Assembly: GCA_902783935.1 (NCBI GenBank)
Contig: CACZTA010000033.1
Location: forward strand, 1 to 5,083
Source of the DNA: an uncultured Lachnospiraceae bacterium
GTDB taxonomy: Bacteria > Bacillota > Clostridia > Lachnospirales > Lachnospiraceae
Direction: 5' to 3'
DNA length: 5,083 nt
Both the position numbers and the translations under genes were made by a program. Position 1 is the stretch's first letter. Each line of letters starts with the position of its first letter. Below, one piece after another: positions 1 to 5,083 of the stretch. Under the pieces are notes generated by a model. That model worked only from the letters and a program-made list of their open reading frames with translations. It was not told the origin of the DNA and searched no databases.

Positions 1-986
<986 letters not shown>

Positions 987-1055
987 TCAACCTCCTTAAC
1001 CTGTACGGCAAGGCCCGCCCGCAGGGGCATTTTTATGTTATATGAAGATTAGCAC

Positions 1056-1088
1056 AATCATCCCGGATGTCAAGCATCCGGGATGATT
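1056..1088 (-). terminator. Perfect 14-bp inverted repeat between the lipoprotein gene and ftsH, probable terminator
   Basis: The arms AATCATCCCGGATG (1056-1069) and CATCCGGGATGATT (1075-1088) pair perfectly around a 5-base loop. The repeat lies 52 bases past the lipoprotein stop codon and about 80 bases before the ftsH start. Position suggests a terminator for the lipoprotein transcript. On the minus strand, however, the stem is followed by GTGCTAATCTTC, which is not a proper U-tract, so termination may be partial. The plus-strand side is richer in T and A. Confidence 0.6.
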
Positions 1089-1139
1089 TCATAAATATTT
1101 AAGGATATGTCCGGGTTTCCCGCAGGCCGGCATTTTTTC

Positions 1140-2261
1140 TCAGCCGACCGCTTCGGGATCGTCGACGAGATCCGTGTCGCCGACAACCTCTGTCTCATCG
1201 AGGTCCACGCCTCCGTTGTCACCGTCAGTTCCGCCGTCCTGCGCGTCATCTGCCGTTCCGCCGCCGTCGTCTCCAGTATCGACGATATCCCCGTTATGAT
1301 CGGTACCGGCATCAACGCCGTTATCATCTCCGGTATCCGCGCCGCCTCCGTTGTCTCCCGTGCCGGTGTCGTTACCGGTGTCTGCGTCGTTATCTGTTCC
1401 GTTGTCCTCACCGGCACCGCCGCCGTCCTCCGCATCGTTATCCGTGCCGGCATCCGTCCCGTCATCTCCGGTGTCCCCGTCCGTATCGTACGACGGTGCC
1501 GCGCCGTCAGCCGTATCAGCAGTCTGTTCCGGCGTATAATCGTCTTCTATTCCGAGCTGGACTTTTGTGATATGCACTTCCTCCCGCTCCGTATTAATCT
1601 CCTGCCCGCCCTCCGGTGTGTAAACCAGATAGCCGGATCCGTATGTATCCTCCACAAAGATCTGCACCTCGTCAGCCGTGCCGAACGGGAAATTATGGAT
1701 GACGACCGAATCGGAGGGGAAGGTAAAGCGCACACGGAAAACCGGCTTCGTTCCGCCGTCTCCGGCTTCCTTCAGGGCATCGGCTGCATTATAGTAGAAG
1801 ACAGCCTTCTCCCCGTCCTTAAGGCTCTGCGAAGAGGACAGCAGGTTTTCGGGATATCCGCTCATATCATCTGACTTTACTTCGATCCCGATGATATCCA
1901 TACCGGTCTTGTTAACAAGACGGATTTTATAGACATCCGCCGCTTCCGATTTCTCTCCGATCACCGGAAGTCCCTTGTCCGGATCCGGCGTCGGCGTCGG
2001 GGAAGCCGTCGGTGCCGGTGTGGCAGCCGCCTCAGCCGCGGACTCGGGCCCGGACAGCACATCAGGCAGCGGTGCCTGCGTGATTTCCACGGCCGGAATC
2101 TCCGTGAGACGTATGTCCTTCTTGTCTTCGGGCGTCGGTGTCGGCGTCGGGGCCGGCGTCTCCGCCTGCGATGTCGCAATATTTACACTTCCCGATGAGC
2201 AGCCGGTCAGGCCTGCCAGCATGACTGCAGCGCATACAAGAAGTACCTGTTTTTTCTGCAT
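1140..2261 (-). CDS. Predicted lipoprotein with a central domain and a long Asp/Gly-rich acidic tail, function unknown
   Basis: This is a 373-residue protein whose function I do not recognise. A type II signal peptide ends in the lipobox LTGC, with Cys21 the predicted lipidated residue, so it should be anchored on the outer face of the membrane. Two Pro/Thr-rich linkers (35-45 and 81-94) flank a short segment containing IRLTEIPAVEITQAPLP. Residues about 109-237 look like a compact beta-rich domain starting YKIRLVNKTGMDIIGIEV. It loosely recalls, from memory and untested, a clostridial lipoprotein domain with an N-x-T-G strand followed by NLL and a LKDGE-type turn. Residues 246-373 are a tail of Asp, Gly, Thr and Asn with about 37 Asp and no Lys or Arg. 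The start is supported by GGGAGG 9 bases upstream and by a good promoter. Long open frames on the other strand over the tail are composition artefacts. Confidence 0.9.
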   Translation of the reverse strand: MQKKQVLLVCAAVMLAGLTGCSSGSVNIATSQAETPAPTPTPTPEDKKDIRLTEIPAVEITQAPLPDVLSGPESAAEAAATPAPTASPTPTPDPDKGLPVIGEKSEAADVYKIRLVNKTGMDIIGIEVKSDDMSGYPENLLSSSQSLKDGEKAVFYYNAADALKEAGDGGTKPVFRVRFTFPSDSVVIHNFPFGTADEVQIFVEDTYGSGYLVYTPEGGQEINTEREEVHITKVQLGIEDDYTPEQTADTADGAAPSYDTDGDTGDDGTDAGTDNDAEDGGGAGEDNGTDNDADTGNDTGTGDNGGGADTGDDNGVDAGTDHNGDIVDTGDDGGGTADDAQDGGTDGDNGGVDLDETEVVGDTDLVDDPEAVG

Positions 2262-2300
2262 CCGTAATTACCTCCCGGGAACACTTATGTCATCCACTCT

Positions 2301-2329
2301 ATTTTAACTTTACATAATTCAGTAGTCAA
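2301..2329 (-). promoter_or_regulatory. Sigma-A-type promoter of the lipoprotein gene
   Basis: Read on the minus strand, the -35 box is TTGACT (2329-2324) and the -10 box is TAAAAT (2306-2301), separated by exactly 17 bases. Each box matches the consensus at five of six positions. The predicted transcript would start near 2294, giving a leader of about 33 bases that contains the GGGAGG ribosome binding site. It lies downstream of the radical SAM terminator, so the lipoprotein gene is probably transcribed on its own. Confidence 0.75.
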
Positions 2330-2373
2330 TAATCGTGTCCTTCCTTTTTCAAACAAAGTCCTCAGCCGCCCGT

Positions 2374-2416
2374 AAAAAAGAAACCGTACAGGTCGGCCGG
2401 GATCCTGTACAGTTTC
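2374..2416 (-). terminator. Intrinsic terminator of the radical SAM gene
   Basis: On the minus strand the arm GAAACTGTACAGG (2416-2404) pairs with CCTGTACGGTTTC (2392-2380) over 13 positions, including one G-U wobble, around an 11-base loop. A run of six T (2379-2374) follows at once. This is a classical Rho-independent terminator, 35 bases past the radical SAM stop codon. On the plus strand the same site lacks a U-tract, so it should act in one direction only. Confidence 0.9.
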
Positions 2417-2450
2417 CTTATAATCTTTATCTGCTCACGCGGAGCATTTT

Positions 2451-3824
2451 TTATTTTCTCTCAAAGTGCTGCGTTGACCAGAGTTTTTCCGCATAGGGGG
2501 CCCACTCCTCCGCATAGTGGGAGCACTTGCTGCACAGATGCTCGACGGGTTCCGGTTCCGTCATATCCGTGCTGTGGGCGCCGGCCAGTTCGACCATCGC
2601 CTTAAGCTTCTCCGGGTTCTCGAGCATCGGGCACGGCTGCAGAAGGTTCTTATTAAAGGGCTGCGCCGCCTGATACGCCCTGAAGAGGGGCTGCTGCAGG
2701 CACTCAAGGAGACTCTGCTCTTTGATGTTCGCATTTGAGTAATGGATAAATACACATGGCTCCACATCACCGTTCGGGTTAATGTGGCAGTAATACTTTC
2801 CGCCTGCGATGCATCCGCTGACAAATTCGCCGTCATTCTGGAAATCCATGAGGAAGATCGGCTTGCCGCCTTCCCAGTCACGGACCTGGCGGATCCTGTG
2901 ATACATGTACTCTCTCTGCTCCGGCGTCGGGACGAGGTCCATCGTCGTATCCATGCCGACCGGCATGAAATGGAAGTACCAGGAGAACGCCACGCCTTTG
3001 TCGATCAGGAAATCATAGAACTCATCAGAGGTAACTGCCTTATAGTTCTGGCTCGTATAGCAGATCGACGTGCCGTAGACCAGTCCGTTCTTTCTGAGGA
3101 GATCCATGGCGTCCATGACCTTCTGGAAAACGCCGGCGCCGCGGCGGGCGTCCGTTGCCTCTTCAAGGCCCTCAATCGACATGGAGAGGATAATGTTCTT
3201 GCAGCGTCTCATGTCGTCGCAGAACTGCTGGTCGACGAGCGTGCCGTTTGTAAACAGCATGAAACCGCAGTCCGGATGCTCTGACGCGAGACGGATGACA
3301 TCCTTTTTGCGCACCATCGGCTCACCGCCGGTCATGATATACATGTGAATGCCGAGCTCTTTGCCTTCCGTGACGATTTTGTTCATGTCGTCATAGGAAA
3401 GATTCAGCTGGCGGCTGTATTCGGAAGCCCAGCAGCCGGTGCAGTGCAGGTTGCATGCGGAAGTCGGGTCGAACAGGATAATCCACGGGCACTGCATATT
3501 CAGCCTGTCCGCCGTGCGCCTGGTCTCACGGAACCCCGCGAAAGCGCCTTCAAAACCGATGGACAGGAAAAGGCCTCTCAGGAATTCAACATCCGTGTGC
3601 TCAAGCAGATTATTGAAATAGCGGGTCCACTTGCCGTCCTTTCCAAATGCAACGCGCAGCTTGTCATAAGCGCCGTCCGGCCAGGCATCACCGAGAATCT
3701 TCTGCATCGCATTGATGACTTCCACGTAGCCTTCCGTGCGGTTCTGGATCGCCTTTTTCCCGACAGTGTCAAGCGCCAGTTCAAACGCTTTTCTCTGGGC
3801 AGCATGCACGACTTTTGTTACCAT
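2451..3824 (-). CDS. Radical SAM protein with a partial SPASM-like C-terminal cysteine set, function unknown
   Basis: This is a 457-residue iron-sulfur enzyme expected to cleave S-adenosylmethionine and form a 5'-deoxyadenosyl radical; the substrate cannot be read from sequence. Residues 1-112 are mostly helical and not a standard domain I can name. The core starts at ILFDPTSACNLHCTGCW with the CxxxCxxC cluster Cys124, Cys128, Cys131, followed by the SAM-contacting GGEP (166-169). Cys338-x13-Gly352-x4-Cys357 fits the opening half of a SPASM auxiliary-cluster motif. After that only Cys398 and a CxxC (431, 434) remain, so the usual second half is incomplete. The segment PCPMLENPEKL...GAHSTDM recalls a group of clostridial radical SAM proteins of unassigned role (from memory). 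The ATG is preceded by AGGGGGT about 11 bases away. It has its own promoter and terminator, and no small precursor peptide gene lies beside it in this window. Confidence 0.93.
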   Translation of the reverse strand: MVTKVVHAAQRKAFELALDTVGKKAIQNRTEGYVEVINAMQKILGDAWPDGAYDKLRVAFGKDGKWTRYFNNLLEHTDVEFLRGLFLSIGFEGAFAGFRETRRTADRLNMQCPWIILFDPTSACNLHCTGCWASEYSRQLNLSYDDMNKIVTEGKELGIHMYIMTGGEPMVRKKDVIRLASEHPDCGFMLFTNGTLVDQQFCDDMRRCKNIILSMSIEGLEEATDARRGAGVFQKVMDAMDLLRKNGLVYGTSICYTSQNYKAVTSDEFYDFLIDKGVAFSWYFHFMPVGMDTTMDLVPTPEQREYMYHRIRQVRDWEGGKPIFLMDFQNDGEFVSGCIAGGKYYCHINPNGDVEPCVFIHYSNANIKEQSLLECLQQPLFRAYQAAQPFNKNLLQPCPMLENPEKLKAMVELAGAHSTDMTEPEPVEHLCSKCSHYAEEWAPYAEKLWSTQHFERK

Positions 3825-3866
3825 AATCAGATATACCCCCTGAAAAATAATTAAAATAGAGAAAAA

Positions 3867-3891
3867 CTACTGGCTAGCAGTATAGCCTACT
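3867..3891. repeat. Operator-like inverted repeat with flanking direct repeat, over the radical SAM -10 box
   Basis: GGCTA (3872-3876) and TAGCC (3883-3887) form an inverted repeat with a 6-base centre. The direct repeat CTACT brackets it at 3867-3871 and 3887-3891. The whole 25-base element covers the predicted -10 box and start site, where a repressor would act. The arms are only five bases each, so chance is a real alternative. Confidence 0.35.
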
Positions 3892-3907
3892 TTTAAGAAA
3901 ATGTAAC
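3879..3907 (-). promoter_or_regulatory. Probable promoter of the radical SAM gene
   Basis: Read on the minus strand, the -10 box is TATACT (3884-3879) and the -35 box is GTTACA (3907-3902), with a 17-base spacer. The -10 matches consensus at five of six positions and the -35 at four. The predicted start is near 3872, giving a leader of about 47 bases. The -10 lies inside an inverted repeat (3872-3887), which could be an operator. Confidence 0.6.
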
Positions 3908-3977
3908 CCTTTTTTTGGTTTTCAGGATACAAAAGCCGGAAATTGTTCCGCCCATTGACTGCCTGCAGGCTCTTCCC

Positions 3978-4006
3978 TTGCGCATTTCACGCAAATCCTT
4001 TAAGAT
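3978..4006 (+). promoter_or_regulatory. Weak candidate promoter of the HAD phosphatase gene
   Basis: TTGCGC (3978-3983) and TAAGAT (4001-4006) are 17 bases apart and would start a transcript near 4013, about 20 bases before the start codon. Matches are weak (three and four of six). The -35 lies within a small inverted repeat, TTGCG (3978-3982) and CGCAA (3990-3994). A better -35, TTGACT at 3955-3960, has no -10 at the right distance. Confidence 0.3.
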
Positions 4007-4021
4007 AAATCTATATCAGAG

Positions 4022-4028
4022 AAAGGTG
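4022..4028 (+). promoter_or_regulatory. Ribosome binding site that decides the HAD start codon
   Basis: AAAGGTG precedes three in-frame start codons in a row: TTG (4031), ATG (4034) and ATG (4037). The spacings after the motif are 2, 5 and 8 bases. The TTG is too close to be used. Either ATG is acceptable; 4034 was taken as the annotated start, and 4037 is equally possible. Confidence 0.55.
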
Positions 4029-4033
4029 TTTTG

Positions 4034-4873
4034 ATGATGAGTACACAGCCGGGTATTATTTTTCTGGATCTCGATGATACACTGCTCAACGCGCGCAAAG
4101 AAGTGACGCCGGAAAATGATGCGGCTCTTAAAAAAGCAGAGTCGGAAGGCCACCGCATCGTCCTGACAACCGGCAGGCCGCTGGCTGCCACGATTCCGCT
4201 TGCCAGACAGCTGGATCTTTACAGGCCCGGCTGCTGTATCGTCGCCTTCAACGGGGCCCTGGTCTGGGACTGCGGCGAAGAACGCGCGATCTTCCATGAC
4301 ACACTCTCGCGGGACGACATGCTCTATCTCTACCGGGAGGGCAGAAAAGCGGACATTCATGTCCAGGTCTATGACATGGAACATGTGCTGTCTGACCGCG
4401 ACTGTGATGAAATCCGTTTTTACAGCAGGCGGATCGGCATTCCCGTGATTATTGATCCGGAGCTGCCCGAGAGCCTGACAGAGGACACCACGAAGCTTCT
4501 CTTTATCGATGAACAGGATCACGACCGCCTCGAGGCGTTCCGTCAGACCATGCAGGCGTGGGCCGGCAGCCGCCTGTCCCTGTTTTTCTCGAATGCCGCC
4601 CTCCTCGAATGCGTCAACGCCGGTATTTCGAAAGGGTCTGCGGTCCGCTATATTGCCGGTCATTACGGGATCCCGGTCGAACGGACGATCGCCGTCGGCG
4701 ATCAGGAAAACGACATCCCGATGATCGCCGCAGCCGGCATCGGCTGTGCCATGAAAAATGCCATCGCTTCTGTCAGGGAGGCGGCTGACTACATCACGGA
4801 AAATGACTGCGAGAACAGCGGGGTCGCCGAAGTGATCGAAAAATTCCTTCTTCCCGGAAGATACACGGTATAA
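4034..4873 (+). CDS. Cof-type HAD-IIB family hydrolase (sugar-phosphate or nucleotide phosphatase)
   Basis: This 279-residue protein belongs to the haloacid dehalogenase superfamily, Cof/IIB group: soluble Mg2+-dependent phosphatases, often acting on sugar phosphates or cofactor phosphates. All catalytic motifs are present. Motif I is FLDLDDTLL, with nucleophile Asp12 and acid/base Asp14. Motif II is VLTTGRP (43-49). Motif III is the Lys in GISKGSA (Lys200). Motif IV is GDQENDIPM, with Asp223 and Asp227 for metal binding. The IIB cap domain lies between motifs II and III, roughly residues 80-185. Length is normal for the family. The substrate cannot be predicted, since family members are promiscuous. 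The gene is divergent from the radical SAM gene, with a 209-base gap, and ends 33 bases before a strong terminator hairpin. A 306-codon open frame on the opposite strand is a shadow of this gene. Confidence 0.95.
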   Translation: MMSTQPGIIFLDLDDTLLNARKEVTPENDAALKKAESEGHRIVLTTGRPLAATIPLARQLDLYRPGCCIVAFNGALVWDCGEERAIFHDTLSRDDMLYLYREGRKADIHVQVYDMEHVLSDRDCDEIRFYSRRIGIPVIIDPELPESLTEDTTKLLFIDEQDHDRLEAFRQTMQAWAGSRLSLFFSNAALLECVNAGISKGSAVRYIAGHYGIPVERTIAVGDQENDIPMIAAAGIGCAMKNAIASVREAADYITENDCENSGVAEVIEKFLLPGRYTV

Positions 4874-4906
4874 ACAACAGAGATCGCGATTGAAAGAATC
4901 GAAAAG

Positions 4907-4943
4907 ACGGCACATGCTCCCCGAAATGGAAAGCATGTGCCGT
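4907..4943. terminator. Bidirectional intrinsic terminator between convergent genes
   Basis: ACGGCACATGCT (4907-4918) and AGCATGTGCCGT (4932-4943) pair perfectly over 12 bases around a 13-base loop. On the plus strand the stem is followed by TTCAGTTTTGTTT, a usable T-rich tract for the HAD gene. On the minus strand it is followed by CTTTTCGATTCTTTC, which could end the transcript of the gene entering from the right edge. Its place between two convergent reading frames supports use from both sides. Confidence 0.85.
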
Positions 4944-4987
4944 TTCAGTTTTGTTTCCAGTTAACCTGCGAATGTCCTTACCGGACT

Positions 4988-5083
4988 TCAGCAGAAGAAG
5001 AATCCGCCGCCGCACATATTGCAGCAGAGATTCAGGGCCAGCATGGACAGGCACCAGCCTGTCGCAGGCGTCTGGGTGCTGAA
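4988..5083 (-). CDS. C-terminal end of an unidentified protein with a hydrophobic Cys-rich tail (cut by right window edge)
   Basis: An open minus-strand frame enters from the right edge and ends at TGA (4990-4988), leaving 31 visible residues. The sequence is a mixed stretch (STQTPATGW) followed by a hydrophobic segment and the terminus LCCNMCGGGFFFC. It has five Cys in 31 residues, at fragment positions 11, 20, 21, 24 and 31. I do not recognise the family. The hydrophobic segment could be membrane-associated, and the cysteines could bind metal or form disulfides. Support that it is a real gene: it converges with the HAD gene on a shared hairpin terminator 45 bases past its stop, and nothing else explains the right end of the window. 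Too little is visible to exclude a chance open frame. Confidence 0.5.
   Translation of the reverse strand, partial: FSTQTPATGWCLSMLALNLCCNMCGGGFFFC

Noticed and set aside
1049..1055. TTAGCAC, resembling half of a CIRCE heat-shock operator upstream of ftsH
   Set aside because: The second half-site GAGTGCTAA is absent at the required 9-base spacing, and the half-site itself is incomplete. No CtsR-type GGTCAAA tandem was seen either.
1070..1465. 131-codon minus-strand frame overlapping the lipoprotein tail
   Set aside because: It is a frame-shifted reading of the repeated tail, rich in Thr, Arg and Met, and lies within the real gene on the same strand.
1189..1500. Possible tandem DNA repeat or CRISPR-like array in the GTC/GCC-rich stretch
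   Set aside because: There are no exact repeats of fixed length or spacing. The periodicity is the 3-base codon pattern of an Asp/Gly-rich protein.
1107..1874. 255-codon plus-strand open frame opposite the lipoprotein gene
   Set aside because: It mirrors the Asp/Gly/Thr codons of the acidic tail, giving a Val/Ile/Arg/Ser-rich product with no recognisable domain. The lipoprotein on the other strand has a signal peptide, ribosome binding site and promoter.
2432..2446. Small TGCTC/GAGCA hairpin just after the radical SAM stop codon
   Set aside because: It has only a 5-bp stem with no following T-run on the minus strand; the real terminator is the 13-bp stem at 2380-2416.
2742..3284. 180-codon plus-strand frame (and a 169-codon one at 3345-3854) opposite the radical SAM gene
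   Set aside because: Both are shadows of the radical SAM coding sequence, with no family resemblance and no independent evidence of expression.
4016..4936. 306-codon minus-strand open frame opposite the HAD gene
   Set aside because: The plus-strand frame contains all four HAD motifs. The antisense product has no recognisable motif and would run through the terminator hairpin at its start.
4794..5054. 86-codon minus-strand frame across the HAD end and terminator
   Set aside because: It spans a strong hairpin terminator and overlaps the HAD 3' end. Its composition is Arg/Leu/Phe-rich without a pattern, and a different frame (4988-5083) better fits a gene entering from the right.

Overview
The window looks like chromosomal DNA from a Gram-positive anaerobe of the Clostridia, most likely a Lachnospiraceae-type gut bacterium. 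This is inference from the sequence: Firmicutes-style ribosome binding sites (AAGGAGG, GGGAGG, AGGGGG), a lipoprotein with Pro/Thr linkers of the PTPTPTPE kind, a middling GC content judged by eye, and the styles of the FtsH and radical SAM proteins. No phage, IS, CRISPR, tRNA or rRNA is visible.

Layout, left to right. (1) 1-977, minus strand: the N-terminal half of FtsH, the membrane-anchored AAA+ zinc protease, running off the left edge inside the second region of homology, so the protease domain is outside the window. (2) 978-1139: a short gap with the ftsH ribosome binding site and a perfect 14-bp inverted repeat (1056-1088). (3) 1140-2261, minus: a predicted lipoprotein with two Pro/Thr-rich linkers around a short charged stretch, a probable beta-rich domain, and a 128-residue Asp/Gly/Thr/Asn tail with no Lys or Arg. 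It has a clear sigma-A-type promoter at 2301-2329. (4) 2374-2416: an intrinsic terminator for the next gene upstream. (5) 2451-3824, minus: a radical SAM protein with a CxxxCxxC cluster and a partial SPASM-like cysteine set in the C-terminal region; its function is unknown. (6) 3825-4033: a divergent intergenic region with a good minus-strand promoter, a weak plus-strand one, and several small inverted repeats. (7) 4034-4873, plus: a Cof-type (IIB) HAD phosphatase with all four catalytic motifs. (8) 4907-4943: a perfect 12-bp hairpin that can terminate transcription from both sides. (9) 4988-5083, minus: the C-terminal end of an open frame that enters from the right edge and ends in a hydrophobic, Cys-rich segment.

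The genes appear to be separate transcription units rather than one operon. The lipoprotein and radical SAM genes each have their own promoter, and terminators or hairpins separate the units. The radical SAM and HAD genes are divergent and may share regulation. The HAD gene and the right-edge gene converge on one terminator. Nothing in the window shows that the encoded proteins work together. The least explained items are the radical SAM protein, the acidic lipoprotein tail and the Cys-rich C-terminus at the right edge.
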